Source of the DNA: Synechococcus sp. LTW-R | Lineage (GTDB): Bacteria; Cyanobacteriota; Cyanobacteriia; PCC-6307; Cyanobiaceae | Length of the DNA: 64,000 nt | Assembly (NCBI RefSeq): GCF_014217875.1 | Contig: NZ_CP059060.1 | Coordinates: forward strand, 1,488,001 to 1,552,000 | Direction: 5' to 3' | Part shown: positions 8,435 through 17,994 of the stretch, one piece after another | How the letters are laid out: every line of letters begins with the position of its first letter | Position numbering within the stretch: position 1 is the first letter of the stretch | Notes under the pieces: generated by a model | The model's database searches: none | Told to the model about the DNA's origin: nothing | What the model saw: only the letters and a program-made list of their open reading frames with translations | Translations under genes and position numbers: made by a program

Positions 8435-8572
8435 CAAAAAACCCAACCCTCCAAAAGATCGCTGGCCCAATGCTGCAGTGCGAGCTCCGCAAGGTTCGGA
8501 TCCCCACATCTGATGACAGCGCCACAGCACGAGCGGTCGGTCTGTATAGTTTTATTAAGCTGCGCTGTTGTG

Positions 8573-9448
8573 GTGCTCAAGCGCTTTGGTGTTATTGGCT
8601 GCGGCTACGTGGGTTCGGCAGTATCCAGGCGGCTCCACAGGGCCGGATACGACGTCGTAGCGACAGTCCGAGATCAGTTGCGTTTCCCGCTCGTTGAGGC
8701 CCTGGGTGCAACGCCAGCGCTACTGGATCTTGCCTCCGAACAAGCAGATTTCCGCTTCCTTGAAAAGCTAGATGGCTTACTGATCAGCGTTGCCCCCACC
8801 CGGCAAGACGACAACTACGAAGATGTCTATGCCAAAGGAATCGGCAACCTTGTTCAAGCTTTAAAGATATCCTCTAATACCCGGCCTCTTCACATCACTT
8901 ACATCAGCACTGTCGGAGTCTTCGGGGACCAAGGCGGGAACAGGGTGCACGAAGGATCACCACTTGACCTCAGCCATCCAATAAACCGTCTACTTATCAA
9001 TGCTGAGCAGGAGATACTTGGGCTGCAGGGAGACAACAGAGATGTCTGCGTACTGCGCTTGGGAGGCATTTATGGACCTGGCCGGGACATGGTTGCCCTA
9101 GTCCAACAAGCCGCTGGGCGCAACATCTCTCGAGATGGTGACCATATTCCCGCCTGGACTCACCTCGAGGACATTACTCGAGGCGTAGAATTTGCCAGGA
9201 GGGACAACCTAAAAGGGACTTTCAACCTTGTCGACGATATGAGCCTAAGCCGCAGGCAATTGGCCAACATAATTTGTGAGCGCAGGGGACTTCCCCCAGT
9301 GATATGGCGCGGTGCACCCAATGGGGCCCGTGTAGTAAACGCGTCGGTTTCAAATACCAAGATCAAGCACCACGGGTTCACATTTCACTCCCCATCCATG
9401 CTGGGTTTATCAACACTCAGCAGCGAGAGAGTCAACAGCCAAGCCTGA
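8573..9448 (+). CDS. NAD-dependent epimerase/dehydratase-like SDR protein
   Basis: About 291 residues from the GTG at 8573; the open frame begins at 8513, but the Rossmann fold starts immediately with LKRFGVIGCGYVGS. The nucleotide loop GCGYVGS (about residues 8-14), a THISTVGVFG-like strand (YISTVGVFGDQGG) and RLGGIYGPGRD are typical of extended SDR proteins of the YeeZ/SDR type. The usual Tyr-x3-Lys pair is not evident: the region after STVGVFGD shows INRLLINAEQ instead, so catalysis may be altered or absent. A TATAGT element at 8545-8550 is a possible -10 box. Substrate unknown. It is the last larger gene of the islet. Confidence 0.75.
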   Translation: MLKRFGVIGCGYVGSAVSRRLHRAGYDVVATVRDQLRFPLVEALGATPALLDLASEQADFRFLEKLDGLLISVAPTRQDDNYEDVYAKGIGNLVQALKISSNTRPLHITYISTVGVFGDQGGNRVHEGSPLDLSHPINRLLINAEQEILGLQGDNRDVCVLRLGGIYGPGRDMVALVQQAAGRNISRDGDHIPAWTHLEDITRGVEFARRDNLKGTFNLVDDMSLSRRQLANIICERRGLPPVIWRGAPNGARVVNASVSNTKIKHHGFTFHSPSMLGLSTLSSERVNSQA

Positions 9449-9733
9449 TCTGAGTTCAACTCAACAAAAAGAAATCAGTTTGTCAATAATATACCATTGC
9501 AACATTACAACAGTTACATCAATTAAATTCTCTCAAAGCGTTGATTGCGCGCCTGCGCACAACCGATAAGGATGCCGAAAGAATCGCTGAATTTAGCGAT
9601 TTTCTATTAGCGCAGAACTTGAGGTCTTAAATATTGCTTAGCACAGTTAGCAATGAATCCTCCACTCCTTCTTAAGTCACATGAATCCATTAAAGAGTAG
9701 TAGTTTTCTCTCAATAGAAGGACGTTTTAGATC
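9449..9733. other. AT-rich non-coding stretch
   Basis: About 285 bases, distinctly AT-rich, with no convincing frame. A 7-bp hairpin AATCGCT-GAATTT-AGCGATT followed by TTCTATT (9582-9607) could be a weak terminator of the SDR gene. The rest may hold the promoter for the small ORF and prmC. Confidence 0.5.
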
Positions 9734-9889
9734 GTGAAGTCTGAGTCGGGTTTGAGCTACTCGAGCTGGTTGGTCAAATCCGTGGGACAACGCGCTAGTT
9801 ACCTAAATCAACGGCTGCTGGAGCTGGCGAGACTGGTGCGCAGCACTCGAGGTCTGTGGTGGCATCCCAGCTGTGTGAAGAGTTCATAG
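9734..9889 (+). CDS. Hypothetical 51-aa protein upstream of prmC
   Basis: A GTG-started frame of 51 codons preceded by AGAAGG about 11 bases upstream. The product reads SGLSYSSWLVKSVGQRASYL, then an RLLELARLVRS helix and a Trp/Cys-containing tail (LWWHPSCVKSS). It is weakly amphipathic with no clear signal peptide. prmC begins 11 bases after its stop, so they could be one transcript. No family recognised; the GTG start, ribosome-binding-like sequence and helix-like composition are the only support. Confidence 0.4.
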   Translation: MKSESGLSYSSWLVKSVGQRASYLNQRLLELARLVRSTRGLWWHPSCVKSS

Positions 9890-9899
9890 GCTAAGGAAC

Positions 9900-10796
9900 A
9901 TGAAGGAGTCGGTCACAGCCAAAACCCTGCTGAGCTGGCGCCAGACCATGCTTAACGAGGGCGGAGGGGCCAACGAGCTGGACTGGTTACTGGACCTCAA
10001 AGGGGGGGTGCGCCGGCAGCAGTTGCAGGCCTTGCGGCTCCATCCCGAATCGACGCTGACGCTCGAGCACGGGCTCGAAACGCTTGAGGAGCTCTGGCGG
10101 CGCCATCTGCGCCAGCAGATTCCACTGCAATACCTGGTCGGCCTCTGCCCCTGGCGCGATCTCGAACTCAAGGTGGCCCCGGGGGTCTTGATTCCCCGCC
10201 AAGAAACCGAACTGCTCGTTGATCTCGCCGTGGGGTGCTTCAGCGGCGAAGACCGCCAAGGCGATCTGCACTGGGCCGACCTGGGAACGGGATCCGGGTG
10301 CATTGCGATCGGATTGGCCAAGGCGCTGCCGGGTAGCCAGGGCGTGGCCGTGGACCAATCCCGCGAGGCCCTGACTCAGGCGAAGGCGAACGCTGAAGCG
10401 CTCCTGGGGAAAGGAGTTCTGGCCTTCGCGCAAGGGGACTGGTGGGAGGCGATCCCAGACCGGTGGGGAAAACTCGATCTGGTGGTCAGCAACCCGCCCT
10501 ACATCCCAGCTGCAATCTGGGCGGATCTTGAACCGGTGGTGCGCGATCACGAACCGGAACTCGCCCTCAATGGGGGTGGCGATGGCTTGGATGCCATTCG
10601 AGCCATTGCCGGCGGAGCCTGCGCAGCCCTAAAGCCAGGCGGTTGGCTAGTGCTGGAGCACCACTATGACCAGAGCAAGACGGTGCTTGAACTGTTGGAC
10701 CGTGCCGGCCTCGTCAATGAACAAGCCCACACCGACCTGGAGGGTGTCCAACGGTTCGCCATTGCACAGCGGCCCAAGAAAACGGAGAAGGACTAG
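9900..10796 (+). CDS. prmC: Peptide chain release factor N5-glutamine methyltransferase PrmC (HemK)
   Basis: PrmC methylates the glutamine of the GGQ motif in release factors RF1 and RF2 using S-adenosylmethionine. The 298-residue product has the N-terminal helical domain, IPRQETELLVDLAV before the SAM loop DLGTGSGCIAIGLA (about residues 123-136), and the catalytic NPPYIP motif (about 198-203). Length is normal. tsaC follows after 2 bases, so translation of the two is likely coupled. Both serve translation fidelity. A small ORF of unknown function lies immediately upstream. Confidence 0.95.
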   Translation: MKESVTAKTLLSWRQTMLNEGGGANELDWLLDLKGGVRRQQLQALRLHPESTLTLEHGLETLEELWRRHLRQQIPLQYLVGLCPWRDLELKVAPGVLIPRQETELLVDLAVGCFSGEDRQGDLHWADLGTGSGCIAIGLAKALPGSQGVAVDQSREALTQAKANAEALLGKGVLAFAQGDWWEAIPDRWGKLDLVVSNPPYIPAAIWADLEPVVRDHEPELALNGGGDGLDAIRAIAGGACAALKPGGWLVLEHHYDQSKTVLELLDRAGLVNEQAHTDLEGVQRFAIAQRPKKTEKD

Positions 10797-10798
10797 CC

Positions 10799-11386
10799 GT
10801 GGGCCAGAGCCTCGAGGCGACAGCATTTGCGGCGGCACTCCAACAGGGCCAGGCCGGCGTCTTCCCCACCGACACCCTGCCGGCGCTGGCGACAACACCG
10901 GAGCATGCCGCTCTGCTCTGGCAGATCAAACAACGCCCGCAGAACAAGCCCGTGATCCTGATGGGCGCGGACGGCGAGCAGCTCTTCAGCAGCTTGAAGC
11001 TGCAACCCGAGCCAAGCTGGCTGGAGCTGATGGAGCGGCACTGGCCCGGTGCTTTGACCCTGGTCGTTCCGGCCGCAGGCCCGCAGCTCGAGCTGCTTAA
11101 CCCCGGTGGGTCAGCGTTGGGCCTGCGGGTACCGGCCTGCGAGCAAGCGCGGGCACTTCTGCGGATCAGCGGCCCCTTGGCCACCACCAGCGCCAATCGC
11201 TCCGGGGAGGAACCCTGCAAGAACGCAAAAGACGTGGAGCGGACGTTCCCTGAACTCAACCGACTGGCCCCCGAACCATGGCCAAGGCCCTCCGGTCAGG
11301 CCAGCACCGTGATTGCCCTAGAGCCGGGGGGCGGATGGCGCCTGCTCCGCGCTGGTGCTGTGATGCCGAAAGAGCGCTTGAACTAA
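10799..11386 (+). CDS. tsaC: L-threonylcarbamoyladenylate synthase (TsaC/YrdC/Sua5 family)
   Basis: This enzyme makes threonylcarbamoyl-AMP from threonine, bicarbonate and ATP for the t6A37 modification of ANN-decoding tRNAs. The 195-residue product (GTG start) has the YrdC core: VFPTDTLPALA (about 21-31), the KQRPQNKPVIL basic loop (about 44-54), WPGALTLVV and GPLATTSANRSGE (about 126-138). It lacks the C-terminal Sua5 domain. It begins 2 bases after prmC, and a 54-residue membrane ORF follows 6 bases after its stop. Confidence 0.92.
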   Translation: MGQSLEATAFAAALQQGQAGVFPTDTLPALATTPEHAALLWQIKQRPQNKPVILMGADGEQLFSSLKLQPEPSWLELMERHWPGALTLVVPAAGPQLELLNPGGSALGLRVPACEQARALLRISGPLATTSANRSGEEPCKNAKDVERTFPELNRLAPEPWPRPSGQASTVIALEPGGGWRLLRAGAVMPKERLN

Positions 11387-11392
11387 CCGGCG

Positions 11393-11557
11393 ATGGCTTG
11401 GTTGCCCCTGCTCCTGGTGATCCTGCTGAGCCTGCACGAATGGTTGTTCCAGCCCCTGCTGGTCATCAGCGCGACGCTGTTTGAGCTGCGGCCGCTGCCC
11501 TGGCTGCTGCTCGCTGGTCTGGCCTGGTTGATGGCGGGGAAACCGGGGAAGCGTTAG
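11393..11557 (+). CDS. Small hydrophobic protein (54 aa)
   Basis: From the ATG at 11393 the product has 54 residues: MAWLPLLLVILLSLHEWLFQ, a short polar break around ELRP and a second hydrophobic stretch (WLLLAGLAWLMAG), ending PGKR. Two short membrane helices with a basic C-terminus are predicted. It starts 6 bases after tsaC and is probably co-transcribed with prmC-tsaC. It is convergent with psaB. The function is unknown; the consistent hydrophobic pattern and tight spacing argue that it is translated. Confidence 0.55.
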   Translation: MAWLPLLLVILLSLHEWLFQPLLVISATLFELRPLPWLLLAGLAWLMAGKPGKR

Positions 11558-11587
11558 GCCCGGACTTCTCGCACTCTGATCCGGCAT

Positions 11588-11615
11588 AAAAAAAGCCCCC
11601 GGCTGAGCCGGGGGC
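11588..11615 (-). terminator. Rho-independent terminator of psaA-psaB
   Basis: A 9-bp GC stem (11595-11603 with 11607-11615, loop TGA) is followed on the minus strand by seven T. It lies about 50 bases beyond the psaB stop codon. Confidence 0.92.
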
Positions 11616-11663
11616 GCTTGGTCGTCCCTCAAGGGGAGCAAGTCAGGAGCTGATCAAGAGAGA

Positions 11664-13874
11664 TCAGCCGAACTTGCCAGAGGTGGAGGCGATCAAGAAG
11701 GCGGCGTAGGTCACGAAGTAGCCCACGGTGAAGTGAGCCAGACCAACCACACGGGCCTGAACGATCGAGAGAGCGACGGGCTTGTCGCGCCAGCCCACCA
11801 GGTTGGCGAGCGGGGTGCGCTGGTGAGCCCAGACGATGGTCTCGATCAGTTCCTGCCAGTAACCGCGCCAGGAGATCAGGAACATGAAGCCGGTGGCCCA
11901 GATCAGGTGACCGAACAGGAACATCCAAGCCCAGACGGCGAGGTTGTTGCTGCCGAACGGGTTGTAACCGTTGATCAGCTGAGAGGAGTTGAGCCACAGG
12001 TAGTCGCGGAACCAGCCCATCAGATAGGTGCTGGATTCGTTGAACTGAGCCACGTTGCCCTGCCAGATGGCGAGGTGCTTCCAGTGCCAGTAGAAGGTGA
12101 GCCAGCCCACGGTGTTCAGGGCCCAGAAGACAGCCAGATAGAAGGCGTCCCAGGCACTGATGTCGCAGGTACCGCCACGACCGGGGCCGTCGCAGGGGAA
12201 GGAGTAGCCGAAGTCCTTCTTGTCGGGCATCAGCTTGGAACCACGGGCATCCAGAGCACCCTTGACCAGGATCAGGGTGGTGGTGTGCAGACCCAGGGCG
12301 ATGGCGTGGTGCACCAGGAAGTCGCCAGGGCCGATCTGCAGGAACAGATCGTTGCCACCGTCGTTGATGGCGTTCATCCAACCACCCATGTAGGCGGCGC
12401 TGGCGCTGCTAGCGGCGCTACCGGCGTTGGAGAGGAGCACGTCGAAGCCGTACATGGCCTTACCAGAGGCGGCCTGCACGAACTGTGCGAAGACGGGCTC
12501 AACCAGGATCTGCTTCTCAGGGGTACCGAAGGCCACAACCACGTCGTTGTGGACGTAGAGGCCGAGGGTGTGGAAACCGAGGAACAGGGAGACCCAGCTC
12601 AGGTGGCTGATGATCGCTTCTTTGTGCTCGAGCATCCGAGCAAGAACGTTGTTCTTGTTGGCCTCGGGGTCGTAGTCACGGATGAAGAAGATCGCACCGT
12701 GAGCGAAGGCACCGCACATCAGGAAGATGGCGATGTACTGGTGGTGGGTGTAGAGGGCAGCCTGAGTCGTGTAGTCCTTCGCGATGAACGCGTAGGACGG
12801 CATCGAATACATGTGCTGCGCCACCAGGCTGGTCACAACGCCCAGGGAAGCCAGGGCCAGACCGAGCTGGAAGTGGAGCGAGTTGTTGATGGTGTCGTAA
12901 AGACCCTTGTGGCCAGCGCCCAGGTCACCGGGGGTGCCGTTGGGCGGGTTGTGGGCTTCGAGGATCTCGCGGATCGAGTGACCGATACCGAAGTTGGTCC
13001 GGTACATGTGACCGGCGATCACGAACAGACAGCCAATCGCCAGGTGGTGATGGGCAATGTCAGTCAGCCAGAGGGCCTCACTTTGGGGGTGGAAACCACC
13101 CAGGAAGGTGAGGATCGCGGTGCCAGCGCCTTCTGAGGTACCAAACACCTGGTAGGCGGTGTCGGGGTTCTGGGCGTAAACGCCCCAGTTACCAGTGAAG
13201 AAGGGAGCCAGGCCTGCCGGGTGAGGCAGCACGTTCAGGAAGTTGTCCCAACCCACGTGTTGACCACGGGATTCGGGAATGGCCACGTGAACCAGGTGAC
13301 CGGCCCAAGCGATGGAGCTGAAGCCGAACAGCACCGCGAGGTGGTGGTTCAGGCGGGACTCAGCGTTCTTGAACCAGGCCAGGGAAGGCCGGAACTTGGG
13401 TTGGAGGTGCAGCCAGCCAGCGAACAGGGCCCAAGCCGACAGGATCATCATGAAGATGGAACCCTGGTACAGCTCGGCGTTGGTGCGCATGCCGATGGTG
13501 TACCACCAGTGGTACACGCCGGAGTACGCAATGTTCACCGGGGAGGAGGCACCTGCCTGGGTGAAGGCAGTGATGGCGCCTTGGCCGAAGTGGGGATCCC
13601 AGATCGCGTGAGCGATGGGACGGACATGCAGAGGATCGGCGACCCACTGCTCGAAGTTGCCCTGCCAGGCGACGTGGAACAGGTTGCCCGAAACCCAGAG
13701 GCCGATGATCGCGAGGTGACCGAAATGGGTGGAGAAAAGCTTTTGGTAAAGCTTTTCCTCCGTCATTCCGTCATGGCTCTCGAAGTCGTGAGCCGTGGCG
13801 ATCCCGTACCAAATACGACGGGTTGTCGGGTCCTGTGCCAGACCCTGGCTGAACGAAGGAAATTTCGTTGCCAT
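11664..13874 (-). CDS. psaB: Photosystem I P700 apoprotein A2
   Basis: PsaB is one half of the photosystem I core heterodimer. It binds P700, the A0/A1 electron carriers and half of the ligands of the FX [4Fe-4S] cluster. The 736-residue product begins [20 protein letters not shown] and has the many His-containing helices expected. The FX segment [10 protein letters not shown] lies near residues 560-569, and the C-terminus ends in ASTSGKFG. It starts 19 bases after psaA on the same strand, and a strong terminator follows. No frameshift is seen. Confidence 0.99.
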   Translation of the reverse strand: MATKFPSFSQGLAQDPTTRRIWYGIATAHDFESHDGMTEEKLYQKLFSTHFGHLAIIGLWVSGNLFHVAWQGNFEQWVADPLHVRPIAHAIWDPHFGQGAITAFTQAGASSPVNIAYSGVYHWWYTIGMRTNAELYQGSIFMMILSAWALFAGWLHLQPKFRPSLAWFKNAESRLNHHLAVLFGFSSIAWAGHLVHVAIPESRGQHVGWDNFLNVLPHPAGLAPFFTGNWGVYAQNPDTAYQVFGTSEGAGTAILTFLGGFHPQSEALWLTDIAHHHLAIGCLFVIAGHMYRTNFGIGHSIREILEAHNPPNGTPGDLGAGHKGLYDTINNSLHFQLGLALASLGVVTSLVAQHMYSMPSYAFIAKDYTTQAALYTHHQYIAIFLMCGAFAHGAIFFIRDYDPEANKNNVLARMLEHKEAIISHLSWVSLFLGFHTLGLYVHNDVVVAFGTPEKQILVEPVFAQFVQAASGKAMYGFDVLLSNAGSAASSASAAYMGGWMNAINDGGNDLFLQIGPGDFLVHHAIALGLHTTTLILVKGALDARGSKLMPDKKDFGYSFPCDGPGRGGTCDISAWDAFYLAVFWALNTVGWLTFYWHWKHLAIWQGNVAQFNESSTYLMGWFRDYLWLNSSQLINGYNPFGSNNLAVWAWMFLFGHLIWATGFMFLISWRGYWQELIETIVWAHQRTPLANLVGWRDKPVALSIVQARVVGLAHFTVGYFVTYAAFLIASTSGKFG

Positions 13875-13893
13875 TGGGAAAGGTCAGGAGAGG

Positions 13894-16197
13894 TCAGCCG
13901 ACCGCAATGATGCGGGCCAGGAAGAACGACCAGGTGGTCGCGATGCCGCCCAGCAGATAGTGGGCAACACCAACGGCACGGCCCTGGGTGATGGAGAGCG
14001 CCCGCGGCTGAATGGCGGGAGCAACCTTCAGCTTGTTGTGAGCCCAGACGATGGACTCAATCAGCTCTTGCCAGTAGCCGCGGCCACTGAACAGGAACAT
14101 CAAGCTGAACGCCCAAACGAAATGGGCACCCAGGAACATCAGGCCATAGGCACTGGTGGCAGAGCCATAGCTGTTGATCACCTGTGCGGCCTGAGCCCAC
14201 AGGAAGTCACGCAGCCAGCCATTGATGGTCAGTGCGCTATTGGCAAAGTTGCCATTAGTGATGTGGGAGACAGAGCCGTCAGCGTTGACGGTGCCCCACA
14301 CGTCGCTCTGCATCTTCCAGGAGAAGTGGAAGATGACGATCGACAGGGAGTTGTACATCCAGAACAGGCCCAGGAACACGTGGTCCCAAGCCGACACCTG
14401 GCAGGTACCGCCACGGCCGGGGCCGTCGCAGGGGAAGCGGAAACCGAGGTTCGCCTTGTCGGGAACCAGGCGGCTGCTGCGGGCATAAAGCACACCCTTC
14501 AGCAGGATCAGCACCGTCACGTGAATCGTGAAGGCGTGGATGTGGTGGACCATGAAGTCGGCCGTTCCCAGGGGAATCGGACCGGCGGCCACCTTGCCGC
14601 CCACGGCAACCACAGAACCGTTGAACACTTCGCTCACGCCGGCGAGGGCGTTGGGAGCGGTGCTACCGGCTGCAGCAGCGTGCAGACCCTGGATCCACTG
14701 CGCGAAGACGGGCTTCAGAGCAATGGCGGAGTCGCTGAACATGTCCTGGGGACGGCCCAGGGCACGCATGGTGTCGTTGTGGATGTAGAGGCCGAAGCTG
14801 TGGAAGCCGAGCCAAATGCACACCCAGTTCAGGTGGCTGATCAGGGCATCGCGAGCCTTGAGCACCCGGTCGAGCACGTTGTCCACATGCTTGGCGGGGT
14901 CATAGTCGCGAATCATGGCGATGGCGGCGTGGGCGCCAGCACCAACGATCAGGAAGCCACCAATCCAGGTGTGGTGGGTGAAGATCGACAGCTGCGTGGG
15001 GTAGTCGATGCCGATGTAGGGGTACGCGGGCATCGCATACATGTGCTGAGCAACGATGATGCTCAGCGAGCCCAGCAGAGCCAGGTTCACGGCCAGCTGG
15101 GCGTGCCAGCTGGTGGTCATGAACTCATAGAGGCCGTCGTGACCTTTGGTCGCGGGGAACAGCAGGGGGTCGCCCTTCTGGCCCTCGAGGATCTCCTTGA
15201 TGCTGTGGCCGATGCCCCAGTTGGTCCGGTACATGTGACCGGCAACGATGAAGAGCACGGCGATCGCCAGGTGGTGGTGAGCGATGTCGCTCATCCACAT
15301 GCTGCCGGTCACAGGATTCAGTCCACCTTTAAAGGTGAGGAAATCGCTGTAAGCAGCCCAGTTGCCGGTGAAGAAGGCGTTGATACCAGCACCGAAACCG
15401 GGGAACAGCTGAGCCAGCAGGTCCTGGTTGAAGAACTCGTGGGGCAGGGGGATGTCCGCCACGGTGGCGATGGTCTTGCCATTGAGCGACAGGGGGCTGC
15501 CGGCATCGATGGCGTCCATCAGCGCGGTGGTGGGCAGAGACACATGGATCAGGTGACCCGCCCAGGACAGGGAACCCAGACCAAGCAGACCGGCCAGATG
15601 GTGGTTGAGCATCGACTCAACGTTCTGGAACCACTCGAGCTTGGGAGCTGCCTTGTGGTAGTGGAAGACGCCCGCATTGAGCATCAAACCGGCCATCACC
15701 AGAGCACCGATGGCCAGGGCCATGAGCTGGGTTTCAGTGGTGATGCCCCAGGCCCGCCACACATGGAAGAGGCCTGAAGTGATCTGGATGCCGTGGAAAC
15801 CGGCACCCACATCGCCGTTAAGGATTTCTTGGCCGAAGACAGGCCAGACCACCTGCGCACTGGGTTTGACGTGCGTGGGGTCAGCGAGCCAGCCGGAGTA
15901 GTTGGAGAAGCGAGCACCGTGGAAGAAGGCGCCGCTCAGCCAAACAAAAATGACAGCCAGGTGACCGAAGTGGGCCGAAAAGATCTTCCGGCTGACCTCT
16001 TCGAGATCGCTGGTGTGGCTATCGAAGTCGTGAGCGTTGGCGTGGAGGTTCCAAACCCAGGTTGTGGTTTTGGGACCTTTGGCAAGGCTGCGATCGAAAT
16101 GGCCGGGCTTACCGAACAGTTCGAAGGTGGCCGGGTTGTTCACCCGGTCGACCTGGGCCTTCGCCGTTTTCCCACGCTCTGGTGGGCTGATGGTCAT
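13894..16197 (-). CDS. psaA: Photosystem I P700 apoprotein A1
   Basis: PsaA is the other half of the photosystem I core; with PsaB it binds P700, most antenna chlorophylls and the FX cluster. The frame is open upstream to 16425, but the family start is the ATG ending at 16197 ([18 protein letters not shown]), giving 767 residues. The FX loop [10 protein letters not shown] is present about three quarters of the way along. The first gene of a two-gene operon with psaB, 19 bases apart. The long open leader upstream (about 200 bases to a TATACT box) suggests an extended 5' UTR. Confidence 0.99.
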   Translation of the reverse strand: MTISPPERGKTAKAQVDRVNNPATFELFGKPGHFDRSLAKGPKTTTWVWNLHANAHDFDSHTSDLEEVSRKIFSAHFGHLAVIFVWLSGAFFHGARFSNYSGWLADPTHVKPSAQVVWPVFGQEILNGDVGAGFHGIQITSGLFHVWRAWGITTETQLMALAIGALVMAGLMLNAGVFHYHKAAPKLEWFQNVESMLNHHLAGLLGLGSLSWAGHLIHVSLPTTALMDAIDAGSPLSLNGKTIATVADIPLPHEFFNQDLLAQLFPGFGAGINAFFTGNWAAYSDFLTFKGGLNPVTGSMWMSDIAHHHLAIAVLFIVAGHMYRTNWGIGHSIKEILEGQKGDPLLFPATKGHDGLYEFMTTSWHAQLAVNLALLGSLSIIVAQHMYAMPAYPYIGIDYPTQLSIFTHHTWIGGFLIVGAGAHAAIAMIRDYDPAKHVDNVLDRVLKARDALISHLNWVCIWLGFHSFGLYIHNDTMRALGRPQDMFSDSAIALKPVFAQWIQGLHAAAAGSTAPNALAGVSEVFNGSVVAVGGKVAAGPIPLGTADFMVHHIHAFTIHVTVLILLKGVLYARSSRLVPDKANLGFRFPCDGPGRGGTCQVSAWDHVFLGLFWMYNSLSIVIFHFSWKMQSDVWGTVNADGSVSHITNGNFANSALTINGWLRDFLWAQAAQVINSYGSATSAYGLMFLGAHFVWAFSLMFLFSGRGYWQELIESIVWAHNKLKVAPAIQPRALSITQGRAVGVAHYLLGGIATTWSFFLARIIAVG

Positions 16198-16405
16198 CGA
16201 GAGGTTCCTCGAGGGACGGGGTCGAGGTGGAGGTCCACCCTTCTGGTCAAGCACATCGACGAATCGAGGAGCCGCCAGTGGAGCCACGGACGCAAACCAA
16301 GGGCTCGCGCCATGGGCGCCGGGCCAAGAAAACCCGCTCCGACCGAGGTCGAAACCGCTTTTCCTGTCTGGCGCGTTGGGCCCCAATAAGGGGACCGCTG
16401 GGGGA

Positions 16406-16449
16406 AGTATAAAAGCGGAATCCAAGCCTCTTGGGTGAGCAGTTACAAA
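16406..16449 (-). promoter_or_regulatory. Candidate psaA promoter and RpaB-type half-site
   Basis: On the minus strand TATACT (16406-16411) resembles a -10 box, about 209 bases upstream of the psaA ATG. A small inverted repeat CCAAG-CCT-CTTGG (16422-16434) and GTTACAAA (16442-16449, plus-strand reading) lie just upstream. GTTACAAA matches one half of the HLR1 element bound by RpaB, which activates PSI genes from this kind of position. The second half-repeat is not seen. Inference from motif and spacing only. Confidence 0.4.
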
Positions 16450-16662
16450 GGTTCAACCCGGAACTGAGCCAGTCAGGGACTGAGTTCTCACGGGAGCAAA
16501 GAATCATCAACTTTTCTCAGATTGAACCCTTCTTGTTAAGCAAATCGGGGCATTTCAACCCTTCTATTTATCGAATTTGCTCTAGTCCTTCCAGTCAAAT
16601 AGTCCGCAAACCTGCAGAATGTGTTCAGTCATTCGCCCAAACGAGTGGGGAGAGCCAAGCGC

Positions 16663-17994
16663 ATGCGCCAATCGGCACTGAAGGCCATCTCGGCCCTGGT
16701 GCTTGGGGTCTTACTCATGGTCACCAGTGGCTGTACATCCAGCGCCAGTGCACGAGGGAGCCGAAACGAGGCCTCCCCAGTAGCCAGCTCAAAACCAAGT
16801 GGACAGCTGCAGGAAGTTGCCCCGCCAGGAGCAGTCCAGGAACTCAAGGAAAGGTTGAACGACCGGGCCCCACAGATCGACGTCTTGGCACCCGCAAATG
16901 ACAGCACCCTCCCGGCCGGGCCCTGGACGCTGAAGCTCAAGGTTCAGGACTGGCCCCTCTATGCCGACGAGAGCAATGGGATCGGCCCCCACCTCGTCCT
17001 CCAGCTGGATGATCAGCCGCCCCGACGCATCAGCAGCAGCGCCGAGGCGGAATCCATCGCCATGCCCGAGCTCAGTCCTGGCAGCCATCGCCTGACGGTC
17101 TTCGCCGCCCGGCCTTGGGGAGAGGTCGTGAAAGCACCCGGTGCCAGCCAGCAATTGCGCTTGCACCGGGTCGCCCGCAACCCCTCTGAACTCCCAAGCT
17201 CCGGTTCACCGCAACTGATTGCGGCCAGTCCCTCGGACCTCCAGCACAGCGAACCCGTCCTGATCGACTGGCTCCTGATCGACGCACCGCTCCAGCACCT
17301 GCGGGATGACGACGCCCGTTGGCGTCTGCGGGTCAGCGTCAATGGGGACAGCTTCCTCGTGGATCGGCAGACCCCCCTCTGGCTCAAGGGCCTCAAGCGA
17401 GGCAGCAATGCCGTTCAGCTGGAGCTGCTGGATGGCCGGGGAGACCCCTTAAATCTTCCCTTTAACAGCGTTGTTCGCGAGGTCGTCATCGACACCAGCC
17501 CCAGGCCCAGCTGGCAGCAGAGCCATCTGAACGCCGAGAGCCTGGCCGCCCTCAGTGGCACCCCAATCCCTGAGCCCGAACACGAGCCGGCAGTGCTCGA
17601 CGAGGAGGTCGTCCCGGAGCCGGCCCCGCCGGAGCCAGTGGAACCACAAGCGAGCGAACCCGAACCTCAAACCGCACCGATGGCTCCAGCCCTTGAGGTC
17701 CCATCCGAGGCCGCCCAGCCAGCACCCAGCCCGGAGAAGAGCGAAGAGCCTCAACCCGCCGCCGCAGTGCCGGTTGCTGAGCCTGAGCCCGTCCCCGCGC
17801 CCACTCCAGAACCCGCACCACAGCCAGCCCCCGTGGCGGTGCCAGCTCCGGCGGCCAGTGCCAGCCCGGACGAGCGCCTGGCTCCCAGCAGTCGCCTGGG
17901 GGGATCGGCCCGTGACTTGGTCAGCAGCGATGGCTCCTTGATCGAAGCCCAGCCCAAGGGCCCCTTCGCCGGCCTGAAGGCGAAGCTGGGTTGA
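16663..17994 (+). CDS. Putative Pro/Glu-rich lipoprotein
   Basis: From the ATG at 16663 the product is 443 residues. The first 24 residues form a signal peptide (MRQSALKAISALVLGVLLMV then TSGC) with a lipoprotein-like cysteine at 24, although Thr rather than Leu/Val at -3 is a weak lipobox. A strand-rich domain follows (about 70-290) with Ig-like patterns such as IDVLAPANDSTLPAGPWTLKL. After it comes a long Pro/Glu/Ala-rich tether (about 300-410). It is probably exported or periplasmic. The function is not known. Its TGA overlaps the ATG of the CbiG-CobJ gene by one base, so translation is coupled, though no functional link to cobalamin is obvious. Confidence 0.7.
   Translation: MRQSALKAISALVLGVLLMVTSGCTSSASARGSRNEASPVASSKPSGQLQEVAPPGAVQELKERLNDRAPQIDVLAPANDSTLPAGPWTLKLKVQDWPLYADESNGIGPHLVLQLDDQPPRRISSSAEAESIAMPELSPGSHRLTVFAARPWGEVVKAPGASQQLRLHRVARNPSELPSSGSPQLIAASPSDLQHSEPVLIDWLLIDAPLQHLRDDDARWRLRVSVNGDSFLVDRQTPLWLKGLKRGSNAVQLELLDGRGDPLNLPFNSVVREVVIDTSPRPSWQQSHLNAESLAALSGTPIPEPEHEPAVLDEEVVPEPAPPEPVEPQASEPEPQTAPMAPALEVPSEAAQPAPSPEKSEEPQPAAAVPVAEPEPVPAPTPEPAPQPAPVAVPAPAASASPDERLAPSSRLGGSARDLVSSDGSLIEAQPKGPFAGLKAKLG

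Noticed and set aside
11733-13136. 467-codon plus-strand frame across psaB
   Set aside because: Antisense shadow of psaB; GC-rich third positions keep the opposite frame open.
13795-15777. 660-codon plus-strand frame across psaA
   Set aside because: Antisense shadow of psaA, motif-free, low-complexity His/Gln/Val composition.
17400-17930. Pro/Glu/Ala-rich stretch considered as a repeat element
   Set aside because: It is an ordinary coding tether in the putative lipoprotein, without exact DNA repeats.
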